Shown: in pieces, positions 8,123 through 16,260 of the stretch
Position numbering within the stretch: the stretch's first letter is position 1
Layout: each line of letters begins with the position of its first letter
Notes under the pieces: model-generated
What the model was told of the DNA's origin: nothing
The model's input: only the letters and a program-made list of their open reading frames with translations
Databases searched by the model: none
NCBI GenBank assembly: GCA_022402535.1
Contig: JAKRSD010000028.1
Coordinates: forward strand, 81,684-115,453
DNA from: Flavobacteriales bacterium
GTDB taxonomy: Bacteria; Bacteroidota; Bacteroidia; CAIKAF01
Length of the DNA stretch: 33,770 bases
Reading direction: 5' to 3'
Position numbers and translations under genes: made by a program

Positions 8123-8758
8123 ATGCTCGAAAAAATATTTATAAGCGGAATTGGTACCGAAGTGGGAAAAACCATCGTTTCTGCGGTGTTAACCGAAGCC
8201 CTGCAGGCCGATTATTGGAAACCTTTGCAGGCGGGAAATATGGAATTTAGCGACAGTCAGACCGTAAAAAGCCTGATTACCAATAAAAAATCGGTCATTC
8301 ATCCTGAAAAATATGCTATGTTTTTAGCCGCATCGCCCCATTTGGCTGCTAAAGAAGAAGGAATAAAAATTTCGGTGAAGGATTTTGAAATTCCCGAAAC
8401 GTCCAATAAGAACCTGATTATAGAAGGGGCCGGCGGATTGATGGCCCCGCTGAACAGTAAAGAAACCATGCTGGATCTGGTGAAACACCTGCAGGCCAAA
8501 GTGATTCTGGTGAGTATAAATTATTTGGGATCTATTAATCATACCCTGCTTTCGGCTTACGCCCTGCAAAAAGAAGGAATTGAAGTGCTGGGTATCATTT
8601 TTAACGGCCGCAAACACGACCCTTCAGAAAAAATCATTAAAAAACTTACGGGGCTGCCCGTGCTGGGAAGGGTGGAGCGTATGCCTGACCCCTCGAAAGA
8701 ACTGATTTTGGAAGAAGCGAAAAAATTTACCGGTATTTTACATACGGATGGAATCTGA
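8123..8758 (+). CDS. bioD: Dethiobiotin synthase
   Basis: 211 residues. It closes the ureido ring of biotin: 7,8-diaminopelargonate + CO2 + ATP to dethiobiotin. It has the N-terminal P-loop GTEVGKT (11-17), YWKPLQAG with the substrate/ATP-contacting Lys, and IIEGAGGLMAPLN with the conserved Glu-Gly-Ala-Gly-Gly segment. It is slightly short for the family (about 220-230) but no motif is missing. It sits 11 bases after cmk, and its last 11 bases overlap the start of bioA, so the two biotin genes are probably translationally coupled. bioB, bioF, bioC and bioH are not in the window. Confidence 0.95.
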   Translation: MLEKIFISGIGTEVGKTIVSAVLTEALQADYWKPLQAGNMEFSDSQTVKSLITNKKSVIHPEKYAMFLAASPHLAAKEEGIKISVKDFEIPETSNKNLIIEGAGGLMAPLNSKETMLDLVKHLQAKVILVSINYLGSINHTLLSAYALQKEGIEVLGIIFNGRKHDPSEKIIKKLTGLPVLGRVERMPDPSKELILEEAKKFTGILHTDGI

Positions 8759-10022
8759 ATCCCTATCGGAACGCGATGCACGGGTGTTGTTTCATCCCTT
8801 CACGGTGTTTAATCCGTTGCACCGTAACCTTGTGGCGGAAAGGGGCGAAAAAGAATTTTTAATTACTGCCGACGGGCGAAAAATTATTGATGCCGTTTCG
8901 TCGTGGTGGCTCAATCTTCACGGGCATAATCATTCGTACATTAATCAAAAGATAAAACAGCAGATTGATACACTGGAGCATGTTATTTTTGCCGGGTTCA
9001 CCCATGCGCCAGCCGTTCATCTGGCCGAAAGATTGTTGGGTTTGGGAGGTGAAGATTACGCTAAAGTGTTTCTTTCCGACAATGGAAGCACTTCTGTAGA
9101 AGTGGCGTTGAAAATGGCGATTCAGGCTTCTGTTATTCGCGGTGAAGGGCGAAAAGATGTAATTGCTTTTAAAAATGCCTATCACGGAGATACGTTGGGA
9201 GCCATGAGCGTGAGCGAACGCGATTTATTTGTAAAACCCTTTCGTGAACACCTTTTTCCTGTAGATTATATCGATGTGCCGGATAACCAAAACCGGGAAA
9301 GCGTTTTTGAACAGTTTGAAATGCTGTGTAAAACGAAACCCGCTGCCTTTATTTTTGAGCCGTTGGTTCAGGGAGCAGGAGGCATGCGTATGTATGCGGC
9401 AGAAGACCTTGACAAATTAATAGAAATTGCCCAAAAACACGGAGTGCTTTGCATAGCCGATGAGGTTATGACCGGCTTTGGACGAACAGGTTCATTGCTG
9501 GCTTCGCATCAACTGACCCATTCGCCCGACTTTATTTGCCTTTCCAAAGGTTTGACGGGAGGATATTTGCCCTTGGGAGCCACGTTGATTTCGGGTGAAG
9601 TGGCAGTCTGTTTTGAAACGGGAGACCCAGAAAAAGCCTTTTATCATGGGCATTCCTTCACCGGAAATCCAATTTCCTGTACGGCAGCATTGGCTTCGCT
9701 GGATTTACTGGAATCCGATTCCACCCGCGTTCAGCTTGAGCATATCAATCAAATATTTTCCCACTGGAAAGAGTCTTTTTCAACGCTTCCGTTTGTATCA
9801 GATGCACGCTGTAAAGGCGGTATTTTTGCCTTTGATTTCAACACCCATTCTGAAGGATATTTTTACACCGATCCCATAAAACAAAAGCTGTACGAGTATT
9901 TTTTATCAAAAGATATTTTAATCCGCCCTATGGGCAATGTGGTGTATGTGATGCCCCCTTATTGCATTTCGGATGATTCGTTACAAAAAATTGAAAAAGC
10001 CATACTCGATATTCTTTTCTAA
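8748..10022 (+). CDS. bioA: Adenosylmethionine-8-amino-7-oxononanoate aminotransferase
   Basis: 424 residues, a class III PLP-dependent aminotransferase. It makes 7,8-diaminopelargonate from 8-amino-7-oxononanoate, with S-adenosylmethionine usually the amino donor, and its product is the substrate of the BioD encoded just upstream. BioA-type features: HPFTVFNP and SSWWLNLHGHNH near the N-terminus, the phosphate-binding DNGSTSVEVALKMA (111-124), AYHGDTLGAMSVS, IADEVMTGFGRTG with cofactor-binding Asp238, and the Schiff-base Lys267 in CLSKGLTGGYLPLG. The start at 8748 overlaps bioD by 11 bases. A bidirectional terminator follows. Neighbourhood and motifs together favour BioA over a general omega-aminotransferase. 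Confidence 0.96.
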   Translation: MESESLSERDARVLFHPFTVFNPLHRNLVAERGEKEFLITADGRKIIDAVSSWWLNLHGHNHSYINQKIKQQIDTLEHVIFAGFTHAPAVHLAERLLGLGGEDYAKVFLSDNGSTSVEVALKMAIQASVIRGEGRKDVIAFKNAYHGDTLGAMSVSERDLFVKPFREHLFPVDYIDVPDNQNRESVFEQFEMLCKTKPAAFIFEPLVQGAGGMRMYAAEDLDKLIEIAQKHGVLCIADEVMTGFGRTGSLLASHQLTHSPDFICLSKGLTGGYLPLGATLISGEVAVCFETGDPEKAFYHGHSFTGNPISCTAALASLDLLESDSTRVQLEHINQIFSHWKESFSTLPFVSDARCKGGIFAFDFNTHSEGYFYTDPIKQKLYEYFLSKDILIRPMGNVVYVMPPYCISDDSLQKIEKAILDILF

Positions 10023-10024
10023 AT

Positions 10025-10062
10025 AAAAACTCCCGTGAAATTTACATCTCACAGGAGTTTTC
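10025..10062. terminator. Bidirectional terminator between bioA and the ion-channel gene
   Basis: AAAACTCC-C-GTGA (from 10026) pairs with TCAC-A-GGAGTTTT (to 10061) with one mismatch. A-run on the left and T-run on the right let it work for both convergent genes. Confidence 0.85.
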
Positions 10063-10084
10063 CCCAGGGGCGGAGTAATTGCAG

Positions 10085-11026
10085 TTATACAGCTCTATAT
10101 ATGAGGAGTATGTAAATGATGGGTAACAGAATAATTACCGTACGGTTTATCAGGGTGGCCAGTTTTTCCTGATTTCTATTTTTTAAGAGATATACCGTTC
10201 CCGAAATAAACAGACATACTAAAATGGCAACAAACGTGTAAATATGAATTTGATCGGAAAGGCTGAATCCGCTGCTTTCCGGAAGTTTGGAATCTACAAT
10301 ATATTTGTTACCCACGGTGGCAAAAATTCCCCCGATACTCAGTGAAACTCTTGCGTCTAAATTATTTATCGGAAGTATTAAGGAGATGAAAATGAATCCA
10401 AAAGCAATAAATACCACGCTGAAATATTTCCAGAATAATCCGGGTTGTTTTCTTTTGATTTTGATAATTACATCCACCGCAGAATATTCAGAATGTCCGT
10501 CTACAATGGAAGGGTCGCCGTAAGCCGTTTCGTACTTCACAACCTGAGGCTCCAGATGAAAATCCAATAATTCCCAATCATCAAAATTAATCTGCGGGCT
10601 GAGTTTACTGCCGGCAATATCCGGTTTGAAATAGACTCTCCGGGTATCATACATATTGTCTTCCACCCGAATTTTCAATGTCTGCACGTCAAAAGGAAAT
10701 TGGTTCGAATCATAATTTTGATTGACCAAAAGTTTGAAATTCTGGGAAGTCCAGTTTTTTCCTTCCACTTTTTCTACTTCTTTGCTGATCATTTCCGCTT
10801 CTTTGGCATCCGGAAATTCAAGATGGTCATAAATTTCCAGCGAGTCGTCATCATAGGTCATCCACAACCAAAAGGTGGTAGTGAATTCTCCCGAAGACAA
10901 ATTCATATCATACAACGAGTTGATAAATAATCCCAGATTAACCGTATCGGGTACTTCGGACTCGTTTTGTGAACGGCCTGTTAAACCCAACAAGGCCATG
11001 AAAAGAATAAGGAGCAGTTTTTTCAT
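10085..11026 (-). CDS. Prokaryotic pentameric ligand-gated ion channel (Cys-loop receptor family)
   Basis: 313 residues, close to GLIC and ELIC. A signal peptide (1-19) precedes an all-beta extracellular (periplasmic) ligand-binding domain of ~180 residues, which carries the family's Pro-loop signature FPFDVQTLKIRVED (110-123) without the two animal-type cysteines, as in other bacterial members. Four membrane helices follow: M1 about 199-219, M2 about 224-247 (DARVSLSIGGIFATVGNKYI, then VDSKLP), M3 about 257-281 and M4 about 292-311. By eye, M2 aligns without gaps to GLIC: Asp at -2' where GLIC has Glu (suggesting cation selectivity), Ser at 2', Gly at 6' and an unusual Phe at 9'; GLIC's 11' His is Thr. 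Ligand and physiological role are unknown. The M3-M4 loop is short, as in prokaryotes. Monocistronic; convergent with bioA and divergent from the esterase operon. Confidence 0.88.
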   Translation of the reverse strand: MKKLLLILFMALLGLTGRSQNESEVPDTVNLGLFINSLYDMNLSSGEFTTTFWLWMTYDDDSLEIYDHLEFPDAKEAEMISKEVEKVEGKNWTSQNFKLLVNQNYDSNQFPFDVQTLKIRVEDNMYDTRRVYFKPDIAGSKLSPQINFDDWELLDFHLEPQVVKYETAYGDPSIVDGHSEYSAVDVIIKIKRKQPGLFWKYFSVVFIAFGFIFISLILPINNLDARVSLSIGGIFATVGNKYIVDSKLPESSGFSLSDQIHIYTFVAILVCLFISGTVYLLKNRNQEKLATLINRTVIILLPIIYILLIYRAV

Positions 11027-11083
11027 AAGATCATAAATGTCAAAAACAAAAGAAAGAAACGCTTAGGTCTAAAATGGGGTGAT

Positions 11084-11117
11084 TTTGTGAACGGTCGTTT
11101 TTAATTTGTGAACGGTC
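11084..11117. promoter_or_regulatory. Tandem 13-bp direct repeats, candidate operator
   Basis: TTTGTGAACGGTC occurs exactly at 11084-11096 and again at 11105-11117, a period of 21 bases (two helical turns). It lies in the 210-bp divergent region between the ion-channel gene and the esterase operon, about 60-90 bases before the channel start and 90-125 bases before the esterase -7 element. The geometry suits two protomers of one regulator on the same DNA face. Confidence 0.5.
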
Positions 11118-11184
11118 TTATCCATTCAATAAAAACGCAATAAGGATGAATTGTCTCGTAGAGCCGTATGCCTTTGTATTTATT

Positions 11185-11215
11185 TTTGGATTGTTCGGCA
11201 TACATACTAAATTTG
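11185..11215 (+). promoter_or_regulatory. Promoter of the esterase-acylase operon (-33 TTTG, -7 TAAATTTG)
   Basis: TTTG at 11185-11188 and a perfect -7 element TAAATTTG at 11208-11215 with 19 bases between them, inside the accepted Bacteroidota spacing. The ATG at 11237 lies 21 bases past the element, so the earlier in-frame ATG at 11168 would be upstream of the transcript. Confidence 0.7.
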
Positions 11216-11236
11216 CGCAAAGGGCAATCAATTTTC

Positions 11237-12166
11237 ATGTGGAATTCATTCAAAAATAAGCTGGTAAAACTATTCTTTCGTGTCACAAAATACCTGATTT
11301 TTCATCATGATTATCAGGCGGAGCATTACCGCAAAGGCATGGAATGGTTTACCTCTTTTTTGGGGTATCCCCGAAAAAAAATGCAATACAATGCATTAGA
11401 AATTGATGGTATGCAAGCCGAATGGGCTATACCCGATAACCGTTCAAATAACCGGGTGATATTATACCTTCATGGAGGTGGCTATGCGATGGGCTCCATT
11501 AAATCGCACCGACCTCTGGTTACCCGTCTGGCGTTGGCTTCCGGAAGCAGAGTATTGTCGATAAATTATCGCCTTGCGCCAGAAAATAAATTTCCCTGTG
11601 CCCTGGAAGATGCCATTAAAGCGTATGAATTTATATTAGAATCGGGCGTTAAACCTAAAGAAATAGCCATAGCCGGTGATTCGGCGGGAGGCGGGCTTAC
11701 AGCTTCCACGTTAATGCGGATTCGTGATTTGGGTATGGAAATCCCACTCGCGGGCATTTGTCTTTCGCCCTGGATGGATTTGGAAGGAGCCGATGAACGC
11801 ATGCTTGAGAAAGCAGAAGAAGATCCCTTTATTGATTTGGAATCCATTCAAATCTGGGGAAAACGATATGCCCCCGACGATTTAAAAAATCCCTATGCTT
11901 CGCCCAAATATGGCGATTTCACAGGTGTTTGTCCCATACTCATTCAAGTGGGAACAGCCGAAATATTGTATTACGATGCTTTGGCCTTAAAACAAAATTG
12001 TGAACGCGACGGGGTGCAATACCGCTTTGAAGAATATCCCGAAATGATTCATGTATTTCAGACTTTCGGAGGATTTCTTCAGGAAGCTGATGATGCCATT
12101 GCCCAGATTGCCCGTTTTATAGCCGAAACCGCCGAAAATCCTGTAAGGGAACCCCAAAATGTATGA
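11237..12166 (+). CDS. Alpha/beta hydrolase of the hormone-sensitive-lipase (family IV) esterase type
   Basis: 309 residues. It has the oxyanion-hole HGGG (79-82) in YLHGGGYAMGS, the nucleophile elbow GDSAGG with Ser149, YRLAPE (the conserved strand after the oxyanion loop), the probable acid D247 in AEILYYDA, and His272 in MIHVFQTF, giving a complete Ser-Asp-His triad. Family members hydrolyse short-chain esters; the native substrate is unknown. There is no clear signal peptide (the hydrophobic N-terminal LVKLFF is short), so it is probably cytoplasmic or peripheral. The start at 11237 is fixed by the promoter at 11208-11215. Its stop overlaps the start of the penicillin-acylase-family gene by four bases (ATGA), indicating translational coupling. 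Confidence 0.92.
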   Translation: MWNSFKNKLVKLFFRVTKYLIFHHDYQAEHYRKGMEWFTSFLGYPRKKMQYNALEIDGMQAEWAIPDNRSNNRVILYLHGGGYAMGSIKSHRPLVTRLALASGSRVLSINYRLAPENKFPCALEDAIKAYEFILESGVKPKEIAIAGDSAGGGLTASTLMRIRDLGMEIPLAGICLSPWMDLEGADERMLEKAEEDPFIDLESIQIWGKRYAPDDLKNPYASPKYGDFTGVCPILIQVGTAEILYYDALALKQNCERDGVQYRFEEYPEMIHVFQTFGGFLQEADDAIAQIARFIAETAENPVREPQNV

Positions 12167-14607
12167 AACTGATAAAACTGATACTCGTTTCTTCTCTCAC
12201 CGTGGCTTTATTGTATCTGTTCAACCGCGTAATGGTGGTAAACAACAATGCACTTCCGCCGCTGGGTAAAATTTTAGACCCCGTAAACGGCTTTTGGGCC
12301 AATGCCGAAAAGGATATTCCCCGCCTTAAAAAGGCTATCCGCTCCGATAAATTAAAAGGAGAAGTAACCGTGAAGTATGACGAACGCTGGGTTCCCCATA
12401 TTTTTACCACGGATACCCGCGATGCCTATTTTGTGCAGGGGTATGTTACCGCCGCACACCGCCTTTGGCAGATGGAATTTCAGACACATGCCGCATCGGG
12501 CAGACTTTCCGAAATTTTATATCACAGTTTGGGCGATAAGGTGTTGAAAAACGATCGTTTTATGCGTCGAAACGGTTTGCTGCGTTCTGCGCAGGCTACG
12601 GTAGAAGCGTTTGAAAGTGACCCCGAAGCCAATATGATTGTTACTGCTTACACCGAAGGGGTAAATGCCTATATCGAATCACTTTCTTACAAAGACTATC
12701 CGGTAGAATATAAACTGTTAGACTACAAACCCGAAAAATGGTCGAAACTCAAATGTGCTCTACTGTTGAAATATATGGCTCACATGCTTACCGGCGAAAG
12801 CGAAGATGTAGCGTTGTCTAATCAAGTGAATCGCTTTGGCATGGACTTCGTGAATTTGTTTTATCCCGATTTTCCTTCCGATTTGTCCGACCCAATCATT
12901 CCTGCAGGAACGGTGTATGAAAAGGACCCCGGAATCGCCGCTAAAACGGATACGCTTTCAACAGATACTTCCATGCAGGTGTCGGCTTCCATGAGTCCGT
13001 TTGAAAAACTGCCCGAAGGGTTGGGGAGCAACAACTGGGCGGTCGCCGGCTCTAAAACGGCAACGGGTGCCCCCATCTTATGCAACGATCCGCATCTGCA
13101 GCTCAACTTCCCTTCCATTTGGTTTGAAATGCAGATTACCACACCCGATTATAATGTGTATGGGGTAACGCTGCCCGGAGCGCCGGCCGTTATCATCGGG
13201 TTTAACGATTACATTTCGTGGGGCGTAACCAATGGAACCCGCGAAGTAAAAGACTGGTATAAGGTACAGTTTAACGACACACGTACGGAATACCTTGTAG
13301 ATGGCGTATGGGAAAAAGCCATTATTCAGAAAGATACGTTTTATCTGCGGGGTGAAAAAGAACCGTTTATTGATGAAATCATCCACACCCGTTTTGGTAC
13401 CGTGGTGTTTGATCAGGGCATGAAGGATGATAATTCTTCCGATAATCTGGTTTGCCGGTGGATTGCCGAAGAAGTTTCCAACGAAATGTTCACGTTCGTA
13501 AAACTGAACCGGGCCCGTAATTATGAAGATTATGCGAATGCATTGAAGCATTTCAACTGCCCCGCGCAGAATTTTGTGTTTGCTTCCAAAACAGGAGATA
13601 TTGCCATTTGGCAGCAGGGCGGATTGTATCCTTTTGAAAAAGGGCAGGGACGTTTTGTGCAGGATGGCAGCCTGTCTCAAAATCTTTGGACAGAAAAGAT
13701 AAATCCTGATTACACGCCGCATATCAAAAATCCGGAGCGCGGGTTTGTCAGCTCGGCGAATCAACATCCCACCGATGCTGCGTATCCGTATTACTACAAC
13801 GGACGTTTTGAATATTTCCGGAATCGCAGGATTAATGCGGAACTGACCCGTTTGTCGAATATCAGCATCAAGGATATGATGACCCTCCAGAACGATAATT
13901 ACAACCTCATTGCCGCCGAAGCGCTGCCTGTAATTCTTCCTTATCTGAACGAAAAAGCCAAAAAATCGGAATATACGGCCTTATTGAATACATGGAATTT
14001 TTTCAATGATGCCGGTCAGGAAGCCCCGTCTGTATTTCAGGCCTGGTGGGATCAGGTAATGGAAATGATGTTTGAAGAATTGAAAGAAAGTGAAAAAGAG
14101 TATATCATTCCCCAGCAGTACAATGTAATCCGGGCTATGAAAACCCATCCCGATCATGTTATTTATGACGATGTACGTACTCCGAAAAAAGAAAACCTTT
14201 CCGATATGATTAATTTGGCTTTTGTGAATGCGACCGCCGAATTAGACAGCGTGAAAGCCGTTAAAGGCAATCTGCAATGGGCCAATTACAAAGAAACTTC
14301 CGTGCAGCATCTGCTCTTTACGCTCAAGCCTTTCAGCCGGTTTAACATACCCATCGGTGGCGGAAAAAGCATCGTAAACGCTTGTGCCGACCGTTGGGGG
14401 CCATCTTGGCGTATGGTGGTTTCACTCGAAAAAGAAACTAAAGCGTATGGGGTATATCCGGGCGGACAGTCTGGTAATCCGGGAAGCCGTTTTTACGACA
14501 ATATGATTAATACCTGGGCGGCAGGTGAATACTACGAACTATGGGTGATGAAATCCGAAAACGACGAAAAAGGAAAAGTACTTTTTTCCCAAATGTTCTT
14601 TAACTGA
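12163..14607 (+). CDS. Penicillin acylase family (peptidase S45) Ntn hydrolase
   Basis: 814 residues, standard for the precursor. Family members are cut autocatalytically into alpha and beta chains, and the new N-terminal Ser of the beta chain is the nucleophile that hydrolyses amide bonds (beta-lactam side chains, N-acyl homoserine lactones or other acyl amides). Residues 1-20 form a hydrophobic N-terminal signal/anchor, so the protein is exported. The alpha part contains the FVQGYVTAAHRLWQMEF segment typical of the family. Ser289 in GLGSNNWAVAGS marks the processing site, followed by NDPHLQLNFPSIWFEM; downstream are ISWGVTNG and the C-terminal GGQSGNPGSRFYDN. The substrate is not predictable. 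It is coupled to the upstream esterase and followed by a small membrane protein 18 bases later. Confidence 0.93.
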   Translation: MKLIKLILVSSLTVALLYLFNRVMVVNNNALPPLGKILDPVNGFWANAEKDIPRLKKAIRSDKLKGEVTVKYDERWVPHIFTTDTRDAYFVQGYVTAAHRLWQMEFQTHAASGRLSEILYHSLGDKVLKNDRFMRRNGLLRSAQATVEAFESDPEANMIVTAYTEGVNAYIESLSYKDYPVEYKLLDYKPEKWSKLKCALLLKYMAHMLTGESEDVALSNQVNRFGMDFVNLFYPDFPSDLSDPIIPAGTVYEKDPGIAAKTDTLSTDTSMQVSASMSPFEKLPEGLGSNNWAVAGSKTATGAPILCNDPHLQLNFPSIWFEMQITTPDYNVYGVTLPGAPAVIIGFNDYISWGVTNGTREVKDWYKVQFNDTRTEYLVDGVWEKAIIQKDTFYLRGEKEPFIDEIIHTRFGTVVFDQGMKDDNSSDNLVCRWIAEEVSNEMFTFVKLNRARNYEDYANALKHFNCPAQNFVFASKTGDIAIWQQGGLYPFEKGQGRFVQDGSLSQNLWTEKINPDYTPHIKNPERGFVSSANQHPTDAAYPYYYNGRFEYFRNRRINAELTRLSNISIKDMMTLQNDNYNLIAAEALPVILPYLNEKAKKSEYTALLNTWNFFNDAGQEAPSVFQAWWDQVMEMMFEELKESEKEYIIPQQYNVIRAMKTHPDHVIYDDVRTPKKENLSDMINLAFVNATAELDSVKAVKGNLQWANYKETSVQHLLFTLKPFSRFNIPIGGGKSIVNACADRWGPSWRMVVSLEKETKAYGVYPGGQSGNPGSRFYDNMINTWAAGEYYELWVMKSENDEKGKVLFSQMFFN

Positions 14608-14625
14608 TTATAAGCACTTCCATTT

Positions 14626-14976
14626 ATGAAAAATACAGTACTCAAAATTCTTTTGATAGCCCTGTTGGGTTGGGCGGCACAATACCTGAGTGTTTGGTTT
14701 GCAGGTCCATTAACGGCCCTTCTTATCAACCTGTTTTGGAAAGGTTCTTCTGGTCAGGGTTTTCTTTCCGGTTTCTTGGGCATCGGTTTGTTGTGGCTGG
14801 CTTTGGCGCTATACACCGATCAGGCAACGGATGGTTTACTTACGGTAAAAATGGCCCAGATTTTCCCGTTAAACGGCAGCCGTGTAGCGTTAATCAGCCT
14901 CACCGCTTTTGTAGGGGCTTTTACGGCCGGTATGTGTGGCTGGACAGGCGCTTTGCTTAGAAGTGTGAGGGATTAA
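14626..14976 (+). CDS. Small membrane protein of unknown function
   Basis: 116 residues with three or four hydrophobic segments (about 5-33, 46-63, 88-105 and possibly one more) and few charges: an integral inner-membrane protein. I do not recognise the family. It is the third gene of the esterase-acylase operon, starting 18 bases after the acylase stop. Its own stop is separated by four bases from the stop of the convergent XRE regulator gene. Homologues may be annotated only as hypothetical. Confidence 0.75.
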   Translation: MKNTVLKILLIALLGWAAQYLSVWFAGPLTALLINLFWKGSSGQGFLSGFLGIGLLWLALALYTDQATDGLLTVKMAQIFPLNGSRVALISLTAFVGAFTAGMCGWTGALLRSVRD

Positions 14977-14980
14977 AAAA

Positions 14981-15343
14981 CTACATGTTTGTATTGCCTT
15001 GAGCAATTTGTTTTTTCAAAAGTTCAATAATCTCATCTTTTGCTTTTATTATTTCTCTAAGAGCCTCTGCTTCTTTTTCGCCATCAACAAATCCGCCCTG
15101 TATATTCTGACAATGTGTATTGTTGCTTTGAATATTAATTGTTTTTTCATCCTGCAAGAATTCAAAAATATCTGTTTCCAGCAGTTTGGCAGCTTTTATT
15201 AAGGTTTCTAATTTCATTTTAGACTCACCGTTTTCAATTTTGCGGTAGCCCGAAGCTGATAACTCCAGTTCATTGGCCATATATTCCTGCGAATAGCCCT
15301 TTTCTGTTCGAAGCTTTCTGAGTTTTTTAATGTATCCTTCCAT
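14981..15343 (-). CDS. XRE-family transcriptional regulator
   Basis: 120 residues from the preferred start MEGYIKKLRKLR. An HTH of the Cro/C1 type covers about 5-60 (LRTEKGYSQEYMANELELSASGYRKIE...): GYSQEYMA is helix 2 and LSASGYRKIENG is the recognition helix region. After a linker, residues 85-115 form a charged helix (EAEALREIIKAKDEIIELLKKQ), a likely coiled coil for dimerisation. This layout is common in Bacteroidota XRE proteins near secreted or accessory genes. An ATG seven codons upstream (15364) is only two bases past a perfect -7 promoter element and probably lies outside the transcript. The target is unknown; autoregulation or control of the divergent secreted-protein cluster is a reasonable guess. 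Confidence 0.88.
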   Translation of the reverse strand: MEGYIKKLRKLRTEKGYSQEYMANELELSASGYRKIENGESKMKLETLIKAAKLLETDIFEFLQDEKTINIQSNNTHCQNIQGGFVDGEKEAEALREIIKAKDEIIELLKKQIAQGNTNM

Positions 15344-15366
15344 GTTAAAAGTGTTGATTTTCATTA

Positions 15367-15374
15367 CAAAAGTA
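15367..15374 (-). promoter_or_regulatory. -7 promoter element (TACTTTTG) of the XRE gene
   Basis: Perfect TAnnTTTG on the minus strand. A TTG trinucleotide stands 23 bases upstream, at the edge of the accepted -33 spacing. It lies 23 bases before the chosen start at 15343. Confidence 0.6.
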
Positions 15375-15456
15375 AGATTTTAAACACTTATGCATCACAA
15401 CACCTGAATTTAATCTTTTCAGTTTTGTGACATACATTTTTATAACCTGAATAACT

Positions 15457-16245
15457 ATGAAATTCAAATTAATGCTGATTTGTTTAAGCTTGTTGTTAAG
15501 CGGAATTGTTATTGCACAAACCTGTACAGGACACTCCGATGCTGAAAGATTCTATACCAGCCCTGCAATAAAAGAAATTGTTACGAAAGGAGTTTTCGAT
15601 GAAGAAAAGCTCGGTGAAATTAGCCGATGCGAAGGATTCTTTAATTATCCTGCATTGGTAGATTATTTGAATGAAAATGATGAAACCAACAAAACCCAAA
15701 ACGGTTTTAAATCGGAAACCGAACTTAACGGAATAGTAGTTTTACCTGTAAATGCAGTATATGAAAACGAAGCAATCCGTGCAGAACTGATTAATACAAA
15801 AACAACAACCCTGTTCAGGTTTGAATCAGGTAACCGATATGAATTAATTAAGCATGCCTACGTAATTAAAGACACCGAAGGAAATACATTGAATACCTTT
15901 TCCGAATCGTGGTGGGTTTGCAAAACAACAGGGGCATACAGACATTCTGTCTGCACAGATGCAACTGATTTTACAAATGAAAATCGGTTAGTGTTTGAAT
16001 TATACCCCAACCCGGCCTCTGAACGTGTATTTATAAAAATTCTGAGCGCAACAGCATCTGAAAATTTTACGGCTTCCATAATTACCTCTGATGGTAAATC
16101 AACCGGGATTACAGGCAGTGTAAAATACTTTAATCAAGTAAATGAAGCTATATCGTTAAACACAGCCCAACTTTTGCCCGGTATTTACTGGGTTAGTTTA
16201 ACCGACGGAATAAACCTGACCACTAAAAAATTAATCATACAATAA
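15457..16245 (+). CDS. T9SS type A sorting-domain protein of unknown function
   Basis: 262 residues. A signal peptide (1-20, ending GIVIAQ) is followed by a ~160-residue region I do not recognise, with several cysteines (in CTGHSD, SRCEGF, WWVCKTTG and HSVCTDA), then a C-terminal secretion tail from about 183 (FELYPNPASERVFIKI ... LLPGIYWVSLTDG ... KKLIIQ). The tail directs proteins through the outer-membrane type IX system, with release or LPS anchoring. It is the first of four closely packed plus-strand genes for exported proteins; the next starts 15 bases after the stop. It is divergent from the XRE regulator. Confidence 0.88.
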   Translation: MKFKLMLICLSLLLSGIVIAQTCTGHSDAERFYTSPAIKEIVTKGVFDEEKLGEISRCEGFFNYPALVDYLNENDETNKTQNGFKSETELNGIVVLPVNAVYENEAIRAELINTKTTTLFRFESGNRYELIKHAYVIKDTEGNTLNTFSESWWVCKTTGAYRHSVCTDATDFTNENRLVFELYPNPASERVFIKILSATASENFTASIITSDGKSTGITGSVKYFNQVNEAISLNTAQLLPGIYWVSLTDGINLTTKKLIIQ

Positions 16246-16260
16246 TCCACATCGCTGATC

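Noticed and set aside
10085-11026. Ordinary signal-peptide plus four-helix membrane protein
   Set aside because: The FPFD Pro-loop in an all-beta N-terminal domain and an M2 that aligns to GLIC without gaps fit the ligand-gated channel family much better.
13078-13767. Long minus-strand open frame inside the penicillin-acylase gene
   Set aside because: No recognisable domains, and it lies fully inside a well-supported gene; the same applies to other long antisense frames at 4232-4672, 6287-6961 and 22365-22991.
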